Positions 7,475 to 16,041 of a stretch of 64,000 nt of DNA are shown piece after piece; the stretch's first letter is position 1, and every line of letters starts with the position of its first letter. The notes beneath the pieces were generated by a model, which was not told the origin of the DNA, searched no databases, and worked only from the letters and a program-made list of their open reading frames with translations. The stretch covers positions 792,455 through 856,454 of the forward strand of contig NZ_JAFLNM010000002.1 in NCBI RefSeq assembly GCF_017313275.1, read 5' to 3'. Source of the stretch: Flagellimonas profundi. Lineage in GTDB: Bacteria > Bacteroidota > Bacteroidia > Flavobacteriales > Flavobacteriaceae. Position numbers and translations under genes: made by a program.

Positions 7475-8623
7475 ATGAGCGGAATCTATATCCACATCCC
7501 TTTTTGCAAGCAAGCTTGTCATTATTGTGATTTCCATTTTTCCACACAATTGGGAAAAAAGGAAGCCATGGTCAATGCCATAGCCAAAGAACTGGTTTTG
7601 CGAAAATCGGAGGTTGATGATGAGGTTGAGACCATTTACTTTGGTGGAGGAACCCCATCGGTTTTATCCAATGCTGAAATTGAGCGTTTGATCCAAACCG
7701 TGTATGACAATTACAAAGTAATTGACAATCCAGAAATCACTTTGGAAGCCAATCCAGACGATTTGGTGTCATCTCGAGCGCAGTCGAGAGATCTCTTTTT
7801 GAAATACAAAAATGCGGGTATTAATCGCCTCAGCATAGGTATCCAATCCTTTTTTGAAGAAGATTTAAAATTGATGAACCGGGCACACAATGCCTCCGAA
7901 GCCGAACAGTGCATCCAAGAAGCCATTCAGTATTTTGATAATATCACCATTGATTTGATTTATGGCATCCCGGGTATGGACAATGAACGATGGGAAGCCA
8001 ATGTTCAAAAAGCTTTGGATTTTGGTCTGCCCCATATTTCGAGTTATGCCCTGACCGTGGAACCTAGAACTGCCCTGAAAAAGTTTATTGAAAAAGGTCT
8101 CGTTCCCGATGTTGATGATGAGCATGCCCAAGAGCAGTTCCATATTCTGGTGGATATGTTGGAAGCTGAGGGCTTCGTCAACTATGAAATTTCCAATTTT
8201 GGGAAACCTGGGTTTTTCTCCCAAAACAATACGGCGTACTGGTTGGGCAAGACGTATTTGGGCGTTGGGCCATCGGCACACTCTTTTGATGGAAAACATC
8301 GAAGTTGGAATATCCGAAACAATCCAACCTACATCAAAAAAATAGAAGCGGGTGTTTTGCCCATGGAAACTGAGGCACTTTCCACCACGGACAGGTACAA
8401 CGAATATGTAATGACGGGCCTGCGTACCATTTGGGGCGTGGATTTGGATAGAATAGCTTCGGAATTCGGGAAGAATTACCGAATGTATATTAATCAGCAA
8501 TCATCCAAATTTCTAGAACAGGGCTTACTGCTTATCGAGGATGGAAAATTGCTCACGACCAAAAAAGGCAAGTTTTTGGCGGATGGAATTGCATCTGATT
8601 TATTTATGCTTAATTTAAAATAG
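7475..8623 (+). CDS. hemW: Radical SAM heme chaperone HemW (HemN-like), with in-frame repeat insertion
   Basis: 382 residues. The radical-SAM cysteines are C11, C15 and C18 (CKQACHYCDF), followed by GGGTPSVL, EANPDD and NRLSIGIQSF, and a C-terminal HemN_C domain. HemW delivers heme and is often mislabelled as coproporphyrinogen oxidase; a true hemN occurs at 34374-35732, supporting HemW here. Odd feature: after EANPDDL the protein carries SSRAQSRDL, encoded by a palindromic dispersed-repeat-like sequence (7767-7795) that lengthens the loop before KNAGINRLSIG. The frame stays open, so the gene is probably functional. Confidence 0.93.
   Translation: MSGIYIHIPFCKQACHYCDFHFSTQLGKKEAMVNAIAKELVLRKSEVDDEVETIYFGGGTPSVLSNAEIERLIQTVYDNYKVIDNPEITLEANPDDLVSSRAQSRDLFLKYKNAGINRLSIGIQSFFEEDLKLMNRAHNASEAEQCIQEAIQYFDNITIDLIYGIPGMDNERWEANVQKALDFGLPHISSYALTVEPRTALKKFIEKGLVPDVDDEHAQEQFHILVDMLEAEGFVNYEISNFGKPGFFSQNNTAYWLGKTYLGVGPSAHSFDGKHRSWNIRNNPTYIKKIEAGVLPMETEALSTTDRYNEYVMTGLRTIWGVDLDRIASEFGKNYRMYINQQSSKFLEQGLLLIEDGKLLTTKKGKFLADGIASDLFMLNLK
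7767..7795 (+). repeat. Palindromic repeat element inside hemW
   Basis: The stretch reads TGTCATCTCGAGCGCAG then TCGAGAGATCTC. The core CTCGA-GCGCAG-TCGAG is an inverted repeat. The same start (TGTCAnCTCGAGC) and end (GAGAGRTC) occur in the intergenic copy at 59448-59498, so this is a mobile or dispersed palindromic element that entered a coding region in frame. Confidence 0.65.
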
Positions 8624-8632
8624 TAAATTGTC

Positions 8633-8687
8633 GTTCCTGTGTAGTCAGGAACCCATAAGTTGAATTAATTCCCGATAGTACCGGGAA
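8633..8687. repeat. Two back-to-back hairpins between hemW and the cyclase gene
   Basis: Hairpin 1: GTTCCTG (8633-8639) / CAGGAAC (8646-8652), 6-nt loop. Hairpin 2: TTCCCG (8669-8674) / CGGGAA (8682-8687), 7-nt loop. Neither is followed by a strong T run, so they look more like a palindromic repeat unit or mRNA-stabilising structure than a terminator. Confidence 0.5.
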
Positions 8688-8706
8688 ATATTAAAAGTAA
8701 CCTAAT

Positions 8707-9462
8707 TTGATAGCCTCAATAAAACACAACTCCCGAAACTATAAAATAGACCTGACCAAACCACTTGATATTTCCATACCGCTTAAAGGTGGCGACAAAA
8801 ACGTGAACGCATGGTATCTGGACCCGCCTAAAATAGCACCGCACGAACAGGATGGCTTTGTGGGCAAGGTAAGCGAGGGGGCATCCACCAATTTCAACGA
8901 TATTTGGTTCAACCCACATTCGCACGTAACCCATACCGAATGTTTGGGGCATATATCCGAAGAGTTCAATTCCATCAATAAAAAGTTAAAGAAGTTTTTC
9001 TTTTTGGCTGAGGTGATCACCGTAGCGCCCGAACAAATGGGGGAGGACTTTGTGATTTCGGAAAAGCAGATAAAATACGCTCTGGGGAACAAGAAAAGAC
9101 AGGCTTTGGTTATTAGAACCATACCCAATTTGGGAGACAAGCGCTCTAAAAAATATTCGGATACCAATCCCACCTATCTGACCGAGGCAGCCGCCAAACA
9201 TCTGGTTAAAAAAGGGGTTGAGCACCTTCTGGTAGACCTTCCTTCCGTGGATAAGGAAAGGGACGGGGGAGAACTTTTGGCGCATAAGGCCTTTTGGAAC
9301 ATAAACGGCAAACCGAGGAAAAAAGCGACCATCACAGAGTTTATCTATGTACCCAATCCTGTTGAGGACGGCACCTATTTTTTAAACCTGCAAGTGGCCC
9401 CTTTTGAGAATGATGCGAGCCCCAGTAGGCCAGTGCTGTATAAAATTGAACACAATAAATGA
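8707..9462 (+). CDS. Cyclase family protein (kynurenine formamidase-like metal hydrolase)
   Basis: 251 residues from TTG 8707 (no nearer ATG gives the full N-terminus). The motif FNPHSHVTHTECLGH (about residues 76-90) is the metal-binding signature of the cyclase/KynB family (PF04199, usual form HxGTHxDxPxH), and residues KGVEHLLVDLPSVD form the second conserved block. Family members hydrolyse amide or cyclic substrates such as N-formylkynurenine with a metal ion. No tryptophan catabolism genes are nearby, so the substrate is unknown. Its stop overlaps the next gene by 4 bp, starting a run of small conserved genes. Confidence 0.82.
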   Translation: MIASIKHNSRNYKIDLTKPLDISIPLKGGDKNVNAWYLDPPKIAPHEQDGFVGKVSEGASTNFNDIWFNPHSHVTHTECLGHISEEFNSINKKLKKFFFLAEVITVAPEQMGEDFVISEKQIKYALGNKKRQALVIRTIPNLGDKRSKKYSDTNPTYLTEAAAKHLVKKGVEHLLVDLPSVDKERDGGELLAHKAFWNINGKPRKKATITEFIYVPNPVEDGTYFLNLQVAPFENDASPSRPVLYKIEHNK

Positions 9463-9809
9463 AAACAACCCTTAAATTGGAAGAGGCAATGATGCTCGTT
9501 TTTGGCATTTACCTTTTCAGCCTGTTGGATTACTCCTGGTGGTGGTTTTTGGTATTGATCCTAACCCCCGACATTGGAATGTTAGGTTACCTTTTCGGGA
9601 ACAGGGTTGGAGCCTTTTCCTATAATTTGTTCCACCATAAAGGAGTTGCCATACTAGTTTATCTCGCAGGCATCTACTTTTCCATACCTTTATGCCAGTT
9701 GATTGGAATAGTTTTGTTCTCACACGCTTCTTTTGACAGAATGTTGGGCTACGGATTAAAATATGACAAAGGGTTTAAGTTTACCCATTTGGGTGAAATA
9801 GGTACATAA
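9459..9809 (+). CDS. DUF4260 family membrane protein
   Basis: 116 residues with three or four hydrophobic helices (about 10-30, 35-48, 62-75, 78-92). The motifs TPDIGMLGYLFG, YNLFHHKG and FSHASFDRMLGYGLKY with the closing FKFTHLGEIG are diagnostic of DUF4260, a small integral membrane family of unknown function. It overlaps the cyclase gene by 4 bp and is followed after 1 bp by a DUF4230 gene, so it is cotranscribed. Confidence 0.85.
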   Translation: MKTTLKLEEAMMLVFGIYLFSLLDYSWWWFLVLILTPDIGMLGYLFGNRVGAFSYNLFHHKGVAILVYLAGIYFSIPLCQLIGIVLFSHASFDRMLGYGLKYDKGFKFTHLGEIGT

Positions 9810-9810
9810 A

Positions 9811-10434
9811 ATGGGTGAAGTTGTAAACATCGTTTTAGGGTTGATCTTGGGCGCAATACTCATGTATTGGGTCTACTCCCTTTTCCGAAAAAAGAAGAAC
9901 AAAGAAATTACCGAAGAACAGTCTACGGTAATCCTCAACAAAATACGAAGCGTTTGTAAACTCGTTTCTGTCGAAGGGGATTTTGCCGAAATTTATCATT
10001 ACGAGAATACCAAGGACAGTTTTATGAGCTTGTTCCGTAGCAAGAAAAAGGCATTGATCGTAATCAAGGCGAAAGCACATATTGGCTACGACCTCAACAA
10101 ACTGGATATGAAGGCGGACAACGATGGAAAGAAAATTATCCTGAGCCACTTTCCCGAGCCCGAAGTGTTGTCCATTGAGCCAGATCTGCAGTTTTATGAT
10201 ATTAAAAATGGCATTTTCAATAGCTTTTCACCCACAGATCTGACTAATCTTAATCAGGAGGCCAAGGAGCACATCAGACAAAAAATACCGGAGAGCGGGT
10301 TGATGGAAACTGCCAGAAATGAAGCTTTACAGGCCGTTCTGGTGGTAGAGAAAATCGTGGAGACCATTGGATGGACATTGGATTACTCGGCCTTGGAAAT
10401 ACCCAACAAGGAAAAACAACTTTTAGAAGAATAG
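9811..10434 (+). CDS. DUF4230 family membrane-anchored protein
   Basis: 207 residues. One N-terminal helix (about 5-24, IVLGLILGAILMYWVYSLF) anchors a periplasmic or cytoplasmic domain with KLVSVEGDFAEIYHY, KALIVIKAKAHIGYDL and ARNEALQAVLVV, the conserved blocks of DUF4230. Function is unknown; members have one membrane segment and a mixed alpha/beta domain. Lies within the tightly spaced 8707-12970 gene run. Confidence 0.85.
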   Translation: MGEVVNIVLGLILGAILMYWVYSLFRKKKNKEITEEQSTVILNKIRSVCKLVSVEGDFAEIYHYENTKDSFMSLFRSKKKALIVIKAKAHIGYDLNKLDMKADNDGKKIILSHFPEPEVLSIEPDLQFYDIKNGIFNSFSPTDLTNLNQEAKEHIRQKIPESGLMETARNEALQAVLVVEKIVETIGWTLDYSALEIPNKEKQLLEE

Positions 10435-10435
10435 T

Positions 10436-10837
10436 ATGAAAACAAAAATCATAACCTTAATCTTGGTGGTAGTATTCGCCAACAGTTGTGTGCAAATCAA
10501 AAACGAAGCAGAAAATTTTGACCATACCTTTGCCCATGTGGTTTATTTCTGGTTCAAAAACCCAGAAAGTCAGTCCGATAGAGCTACTTTTGAAGCATCC
10601 TTGACCAAGTTTTTGAACAATTCCCAGTACGCGAAAACCAAGTTTATTGGTAAACCACCAAAGGCGATTCGTGATGTGGTAGACGACTCTTTTACCTACT
10701 CCTTGATTCTCTCTTTTGAATCGGCCGAAGATCAGGCAGCCTATCAAACAGAACCTCCGCACCTTGTTTTTATTGAGGAGTGCGAAGATCTTTGGGAAAA
10801 GGTGATAGTTTATGATTCTGAAGGAATTGCGCAATGA
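10436..10837 (+). CDS. Dabb (stress-responsive alpha/beta barrel) domain lipoprotein
   Basis: 133 residues. A lipoprotein signal peptide (LILVVVFANSC, Cys at about 18) is followed by a single Dabb domain: FAHVVYFWFKNP at the first strand, KFIGKPPKAIRDVVDDSFTYSLILSF in the middle, and AAYQTEPPHLVFIEEC at the end. Dabb domains dimerise into ferredoxin-like barrels; most have no known substrate. Export as a lipoprotein is less usual. Starts 1 bp after the DUF4230 stop and overlaps the next gene by 4 bp. Confidence 0.82.
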   Translation: MKTKIITLILVVVFANSCVQIKNEAENFDHTFAHVVYFWFKNPESQSDRATFEASLTKFLNNSQYAKTKFIGKPPKAIRDVVDDSFTYSLILSFESAEDQAAYQTEPPHLVFIEECEDLWEKVIVYDSEGIAQ

Positions 10838-11193
10838 ATGTAGAGGTTCTTCGCGAAGTCTGTATATCCAAAAAAGGTGTGACCGAAGAGTTTCCGTTCG
10901 ATGAAAGTACATTGGTCTTCAAGGTAATGGGCAAAATGTTTGCCTTGGTACCTTTGGAAAGACTTCCACCCCAATGCAATCTTAAATGTGACCCGGAACA
11001 TGCCATGCAGCTGCGTGAGGAATTTGATGGGGTCATCACTCCGGGCTATCACATGAGCAAAACCCATTGGAACACACTTTTTATAGAACAATTACCTTCA
11101 GACTTGATCAAAGAACTTATAGATCACTCGTATGATTTGGTAGTCGCCAGTCTTACAAAAAAATTGCAACAGGAGCTTAACGCTTTAGATTGA
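10834..11193 (+). CDS. MmcQ/YjbR family DNA-binding-fold protein
   Basis: 119 residues. The sequence TEEFPFDESTLVFKVMGKMFALV, NLKCDPEHAMQLREEF, PGYHMSKTHWNTL and the terminal SYDLVVASLTKK match the MmcQ/YjbR family, a CyaY-like fold with proposed nucleic-acid binding. No precise role is known. It overlaps the Dabb lipoprotein by 4 bp and precedes the MutS-like gene by 7 bp. Confidence 0.9.
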   Translation: MNVEVLREVCISKKGVTEEFPFDESTLVFKVMGKMFALVPLERLPPQCNLKCDPEHAMQLREEFDGVITPGYHMSKTHWNTLFIEQLPSDLIKELIDHSYDLVVASLTKKLQQELNALD

Positions 11194-11200
11194 TTTTTAG

Positions 11201-12970
11201 ATGACGGAATTAAAGGAATTTTACACCAATCAAAGGGATAAACATCAAACGGAGCAACAGCGAGAAAAGAAGAAGCTATCCATTTTAGCCACGCTCAGAC
11301 TTTTGATTTTTGTGTGTTTTTGGGCTGCGATTTATCTGTTTTGGGGCGCGACGGCCTTAGTTGTGCTACTACCACTTTTAATTATCTTATTTCTCTATTT
11401 GGTAACGCGATTCAGTAATGTGAAACGCCATAAAAAGTATTTGGAAAGGCTTGTTGCCATCAATAATAGGGAATTGCAAATCTTGAATCGACGTTACCAA
11501 GATTTGCCGGATGGGAAACAATTCTTGAAACCAGAACATCCCTATGCGCAGGATTTAGATCTTTTTGGTAGAGGCTCTTTTTATCAATATGCCAATCGTA
11601 CCATTTTGATGCAGGGCAGGGAGGTGCTTTCCAGCTTATTGTTGGACGGATATCCAAAGGATATTTCCAAAAAACAAGCGGCCATACAGGAGCTGGCCGA
11701 TTTGCCCGAGTGGCGACAGCATTTTTCCGCTTTGGCGGGCGAGACCCAACCCAAAATTTCCCCCGATCTGGTCTCCGATTGGATGAAAACCCACAAATCC
11801 TTTGTGCCCAAATGGGCAGGAATCGTTCCTCCCATTTTTGCTTTACTGTCAATTTTGGCGATCACCCTGGCTTCTATGGGTATTGTACCGGAAAGTTTGG
11901 TCCTGTTTTGGTACTTTTTAGGGGTTGGGATCGTGGGTCGGTATGCAAAAAATATTATTGCATTCACTGCAAAAGTATCCGAGGCACAAGAAACCATACA
12001 ACAACATCAACAGTTGATTTCTGAACTGGAACAACAGCATTTTACATCCGAACTTCTACAGGAGCTCCAAAAGAAATTGTTGATTCAGGGTGAAACAACA
12101 TCCAAAATTTTAAAACGCTTCTCTCAAAGTATGACCATGTTGGAACAGCAATTCAACTTGATTGTTTCCATATTTGCCCAAGGTCTTGGCCTGTATAGCC
12201 TTTATTACGCTTTTAGGGTTGAGTCTTGGATAAAAAAATATGGGCACCATGTGGAAGATTGGTTTGCTGCCATCGCCCAGTTTGATGCCTACATTACACT
12301 AGGTACTTATGCTTTTAACCATCCTGACCATACCTATCCAACTATGGTGGAGGGTGATATAGTACTAAGTGGTAAAGAGGTTGGACACCCCTTGGTGGAC
12401 CCCAATAAAAATGTGTTGAACGATTTTGAAATAGGAAAAGGGCGCTTTTGTATTGTTACCGGGGCCAACATGGCAGGAAAAAGTACGTTTTTGCGTGCGG
12501 TTGCTTTGCAAATTGTAATGGCGAATATGGGTTTGCCGGTAAAAGGAAGTGAAGTGAAATACAATCCTGTGAGGTTATTGACCAGCATGCGCTCTTCAGA
12601 TTCCTTGGCGGATGAAACCTCGTATTTCTATGCAGAACTCAAGCGTCTGAAGTATATAGTGGATGAACTGGAAAAAGAAGATTGTTTTGTTATACTGGAC
12701 GAAATATTAAAAGGCACCAACAGTGTGGACAAAGCCGAAGGTTCCAAAAAGTTCGTGGAACGATTGGTGAAAAATGGATCTACGGGAATGGTGGCCACCC
12801 ACGATCTGAGCCTTTGTACCTTGGCCGATGAACTTCCCGAAGTTGAAAACCGCTATTTTGACGCCCAGATTGTGAACGGCGAACTTTTCTTCGATTATAA
12901 ATTTAAGGAAGGGGTTTGCCAAAATATGAATGCCTCTTTTCTGCTAAAAAATATGGGTATTGTGGATTAA
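11201..12970 (+). CDS. Membrane-anchored MutS-like ATPase
   Basis: 589 residues. Two adjacent N-terminal membrane helices (about residues 28-68), a long middle region with the MutS lever/core helices (about 130-400, including another hydrophobic pair near 205-245), and a C-terminal MutS ATPase domain V with Walker A GANMAGKST (about 422-430), the signature region SSDSLADETSYFYAELKR, Walker B CFVILDEIL and MVATHDLSL. The mismatch-recognition domain I of true MutS is missing. Such MutS-related membrane proteins are frequent in Bacteroidota; their role is unknown and unlikely to be classical mismatch repair. The stop overlaps that of the convergent DUF4407 gene by 4 bp. Confidence 0.88.
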   Translation: MTELKEFYTNQRDKHQTEQQREKKKLSILATLRLLIFVCFWAAIYLFWGATALVVLLPLLIILFLYLVTRFSNVKRHKKYLERLVAINNRELQILNRRYQDLPDGKQFLKPEHPYAQDLDLFGRGSFYQYANRTILMQGREVLSSLLLDGYPKDISKKQAAIQELADLPEWRQHFSALAGETQPKISPDLVSDWMKTHKSFVPKWAGIVPPIFALLSILAITLASMGIVPESLVLFWYFLGVGIVGRYAKNIIAFTAKVSEAQETIQQHQQLISELEQQHFTSELLQELQKKLLIQGETTSKILKRFSQSMTMLEQQFNLIVSIFAQGLGLYSLYYAFRVESWIKKYGHHVEDWFAAIAQFDAYITLGTYAFNHPDHTYPTMVEGDIVLSGKEVGHPLVDPNKNVLNDFEIGKGRFCIVTGANMAGKSTFLRAVALQIVMANMGLPVKGSEVKYNPVRLLTSMRSSDSLADETSYFYAELKRLKYIVDELEKEDCFVILDEILKGTNSVDKAEGSKKFVERLVKNGSTGMVATHDLSLCTLADELPEVENRYFDAQIVNGELFFDYKFKEGVCQNMNASFLLKNMGIVD

Positions 12971-14067
12971 AGCCCTTTTACCTGGACATTGTGAAATGAA
13001 TCGGCCTGTAGGCGAAGTAACTCCTCTGCTTTTTCTTTTTTGTAACGGTACAGTTCCTCTTCAGATTTAATGTCCGCATAAATTTGCTGGTTGAGTTCCC
13101 CATCGGTGGACAACAATAATTTGCGTTGTTCCACTTTTTGGGTCACCCAAGTAGCCACCACACTTTCCTGCTCTTCAAATTTATAGTCGTATTCTCCTTT
13201 TGGGGCCAACAATTTGGCAATTATCGGAGCAGTTTCAATAGCTAAGAACAGTAAAAAGATAAAAAACGATGGAAACCAAGGCAATTTTCCCAAGGCATTG
13301 ATACGTGCCATAAGTCCATCAAAACCATCAATGATCGGTTGGGAATTTGCAACGGCAGAATCGTAATCAGATTGTAAAGCTGCTATTTGCGCTTCAATAT
13401 TTTCAATTTTGGCGCCGTTCGTTTCCTTTAAGGTATTGAGTTCTGCCAATGCTGCATCGTGCTTTTCACGTTTTTCCTTGTACACGGGGCCTTTGCCCAA
13501 TAAACCTGTTCCTGCAGTACCTTCAGCCTCGGAAATGTAGGTGTCGTAAAGCGCATTGGTCTCTGCCTCTTTGGTCGCAATTTCACTCTTCAGGTTGGCA
13601 ATGTCTTGGTTCAGGTTCTCAATTTTCGGAGTGTACTGGAGTGCCAATTGTTCCTTGTTGTCCAAGGTCATTGCATTTTTTTCCTCTAAAAGCACCTGAT
13701 TGATTTCCTTCTCAAAAATCTTCATTTCCAAAGGTTTGGAAATCACTACGGCAATGATCAAGGCCAATATAATCCTAGGAGCGGCCTGGAGCAGCTCTCC
13801 CTTAAAATTGTCCCTTTTTTTTATGGTGGACACAATGTATCGGTCCAAGTTGAAAATGAGCAGACCCCAGATCAAACCAAAGAATGTGGCTATATAAATG
13901 TTGTCAAAAACGGTGTAAAGGGCATAGCCCGAAGCGATAAAAGCCATTACGGCCGTAAAGAATACCGTGGCACCGATACCTGCGTATTTGTTGCGTTCCC
14001 CGTTGGAACAAGTCTCTAAAATTTGGGTGTCCGCACCCGAGCAGAAAATAAAAAAGCGTTGTAACAT
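12967..14067 (-). CDS. DUF4407 family membrane protein with coiled coil
   Basis: 366 residues. Helices at about residues 30-50, 53-72 and 95-113 are followed by a long coiled coil (about 118-235, rich in E, K and A repeats: LNQDIANLKSEIATKEAETN), another helix (about 255-275, FPSFFIFLLFLAIETAPIIAKLLAP) and a charged tail. The FNLDRYIVSTIKKRD motif is typical of DUF4407. Function unknown. Start ATG 14067 lies 60 bp downstream of a terminator that closes the BlaIR operon, so it has its own promoter. Confidence 0.87.
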   Translation of the reverse strand: MLQRFFIFCSGADTQILETCSNGERNKYAGIGATVFFTAVMAFIASGYALYTVFDNIYIATFFGLIWGLLIFNLDRYIVSTIKKRDNFKGELLQAAPRIILALIIAVVISKPLEMKIFEKEINQVLLEEKNAMTLDNKEQLALQYTPKIENLNQDIANLKSEIATKEAETNALYDTYISEAEGTAGTGLLGKGPVYKEKREKHDAALAELNTLKETNGAKIENIEAQIAALQSDYDSAVANSQPIIDGFDGLMARINALGKLPWFPSFFIFLLFLAIETAPIIAKLLAPKGEYDYKFEEQESVVATWVTQKVEQRKLLLSTDGELNQQIYADIKSEEELYRYKKEKAEELLRLQADSFHNVQVKGL

Positions 14068-14126
14068 ATCGTGTTCTCTTTGATTGATAGGGTATTAGAA
14101 CGTGATTTCAGGTGATTTGTTACATA

Positions 14127-14150
14127 AAAAGCCCCAAAATAGGGGCTTTT
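14127..14150 (-). terminator. Terminator of the second BlaI-BlaR1 operon
   Basis: Perfect 9-bp stem AAAAGCCCC (14127-14135) / GGGGCTTTT (14142-14150), loop AAAATA. The flanking A and T runs make it bidirectional. It lies 24 bp after the BlaR1 stop on the reverse strand. Confidence 0.88.
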
Positions 14151-14173
14151 AACAATTTTTGGGTCTCGGAAAT

Positions 14174-15649
14174 TCAGTTTTCGATGACAATGGGTTCAGT
14201 GGATAGTTTTACGATGGGATTGATTCCATTGGCTTCCCTGGCATCAATATTTATATGTTTATTTTTTTGAATCACCTCAATGGCTTTTTTGCCGGATATT
14301 TCTTTTCCGTTTAAGGTAAAACTTGCCCCTTTGGCTACCATTTTTTTGATGTGCTCTATAGGCTTTGGAGGTGCTGGTGGCACTGGTGGCGCTGGTGGCA
14401 ATGTTGGTGCCGTGGTTTTGTTTTCTTTTACGCTTTTAAGGGCTGATGGAGGCATTGGAGGTCTTGTAGCATCTGGTGCTGGTGGCGGTGGTGGAAAATT
14501 GGGAAATGGTTCCGCATCTGCCCGTTGTTTTTCCGACATTTTTCCATAAATCACCTTTAACCGCATCACCTCTTTTTTGTTGATGACCATGTTGTTGCTA
14601 TCCATGTTATTATACTTTTTGGCCAAGGCATTGTACTCTTTCATTTCTTCCCGTGAAGCACTTTGTTGTTGCTTGTTTTTTGCCAATTCATTGTGGGTTG
14701 TCAAATCTGACTGCGTGGTGTTTTCCTGCAGTTCCATGATTTGGTCAACGGAATCGTCTCTTTCAATTTGACGATGTTCACTAAACCCAAATAGCAATAG
14801 GGCAGTAAGTGGTAGAAGCAAAAAGCTTCTCAATACAAATGATTTTTTTGATGTGTTTGTTTTCATGACTGTAAAACGTTTTTTGATTGATGAATAATTA
14901 ATGGCATTTGCAATGCCGATCGACTGATGTTTATTAAAATTATCGTGTGATAAGTACGATAAGATAGTATTTTGGTAATGTGAACGATCATTGTTCTTAT
15001 TGATTACGGCCCTGTCTGCCAAGAATTCGTGGTTCAGTTTTATAGCTGATTTAAATAGGTAGATAATGGGATTGAACCATAGTAATACTTGGGCAAGTTC
15101 AATAAATAGGATATCCATACTGTGCCGTTGCTTGGCATGGGTTTCTTCATGTAATAGGACTTCTTGAGGTATGTTTTTTTCCTCAAATTGTTGTTGATTT
15201 AAAAAGATATAGTTGAAAAAAGTATGGGGAGGAAGGGATTGTTTTAAAAGTACCTTAGTGATGAAATTTTCCTTGAGTTTGGTATTGGAACGGATGCGAG
15301 ACCAAATTTGGATAAGGTGTGCAACAAAACGGAATCCAAATGCCATCACTCCAAGAGCATAGAGGCTCCAAAGCATAACTTTCCAATCAAAGCTCGATGC
15401 TCCGAAAAGTGTTCGGGATGTATCGATTTCGGAGATTCCATAGGTTGTTGGGCTGAGAACATTTACGGTGTTGGGCGAAATATCCACATATTCGGTAAAA
15501 ACAATATTCGGAATAAGAAAAGAGGCCATAAGTGCACCCAAAAGAAAGAATCGTTTAAAATGGTGTATGCTTTCCTTTTCCAAAACCAGTTTGTAGAAGG
15601 CCAGAAAAATGGTAAGGCATGCGGTGGATTTTAAAAGAAAGACTAGCAT
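14174..15649 (-). CDS. M56 family (BlaR1-like) membrane metallopeptidase
   Basis: 491 residues. Membrane helices at about 3-21, 35-52, 90-112 and 270-290 surround the zinc peptidase domain with HEETH at residues 167-171 and LNHEFLADRAV downstream. The periplasmic part differs from the first M56 protein in this window: a charged segment, a proline-rich stretch (about 390-440, PPPPPAPDATRPPMPP and PPAPPVPPAPPKP) and a short C-terminal domain with FTLNGKEISGKKAIEVI. There is no TonB_C domain. It starts 2 bp after the BlaI gene, so the pair is coupled. It should sense an envelope signal and inactivate its BlaI; the signal is unknown. Confidence 0.92.
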   Translation of the reverse strand: MLVFLLKSTACLTIFLAFYKLVLEKESIHHFKRFFLLGALMASFLIPNIVFTEYVDISPNTVNVLSPTTYGISEIDTSRTLFGASSFDWKVMLWSLYALGVMAFGFRFVAHLIQIWSRIRSNTKLKENFITKVLLKQSLPPHTFFNYIFLNQQQFEEKNIPQEVLLHEETHAKQRHSMDILFIELAQVLLWFNPIIYLFKSAIKLNHEFLADRAVINKNNDRSHYQNTILSYLSHDNFNKHQSIGIANAINYSSIKKRFTVMKTNTSKKSFVLRSFLLLPLTALLLFGFSEHRQIERDDSVDQIMELQENTTQSDLTTHNELAKNKQQQSASREEMKEYNALAKKYNNMDSNNMVINKKEVMRLKVIYGKMSEKQRADAEPFPNFPPPPPAPDATRPPMPPSALKSVKENKTTAPTLPPAPPVPPAPPKPIEHIKKMVAKGASFTLNGKEISGKKAIEVIQKNKHINIDAREANGINPIVKLSTEPIVIEN

Positions 15650-15651
15650 AA

Positions 15652-16017
15652 TTACTTCTTTTTGATTTCGTTGTCTATTAGCTTTTTCAATTCCTCCAAC
15701 TCACTTTTGCTCAAATTTGTCTCTTGGGTAAAGAATGAGGCGAACTGACTGGCACTATCATTAAAAAAGTTTTTTATGAGTCCGTTTACATGCTTGGAAA
15801 AATAGTCCTTCTTCTTTACCAATGGATAGTATTCCCTGCTTCTGCCAATAATTTTATATGCAACAAAACCTTTGTCCGCCATACGTTTTAACAATGTTGC
15901 TACCGTAGTGATAGCGGGTTTGGGTTCGGGATAGGCATCCAATAGGTCTTTCATAAAGGCCTTTTTTAGTTTCCAAACAATGTTCATTAACTCCTCTTCC
16001 GATTTTGACAACTGCAT
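15652..16017 (-). CDS. BlaI/MecI/CopY family transcriptional repressor
   Basis: 121 residues from ATG 16017 (MQLSKSEEELMNIVWKLKK), the normal beginning of the family. An in-frame ATG at 16053 would add 12 residues but lies inside the operator and -7 box, so it is rejected. Winged-helix motif KPAITTVATLLKRMADKGFVAYK, then the dimerisation tail ending ELEELKKLIDNEIKKK. The pair of TACAnnTGTA-type palindromes immediately upstream indicates autoregulation. The next gene, a BlaR1-like peptidase, starts 2 bp downstream. Confidence 0.92.
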   Translation of the reverse strand: MQLSKSEEELMNIVWKLKKAFMKDLLDAYPEPKPAITTVATLLKRMADKGFVAYKIIGRSREYYPLVKKKDYFSKHVNGLIKNFFNDSASQFASFFTQETNLSKSELEELKKLIDNEIKKK

Positions 16018-16041
16018 TTTCAAAGCTATTCCATGTTTTTG

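Noticed and set aside
7865-8500. Open frame of 211 codons on the reverse strand
   Set aside because: Lies entirely inside hemW on the other strand, has no recognisable domain and follows the codon pattern of hemW.
11201-12970. DNA mismatch repair MutS
   Set aside because: It has the ATPase but not the N-terminal mismatch-binding domain and has membrane helices instead.
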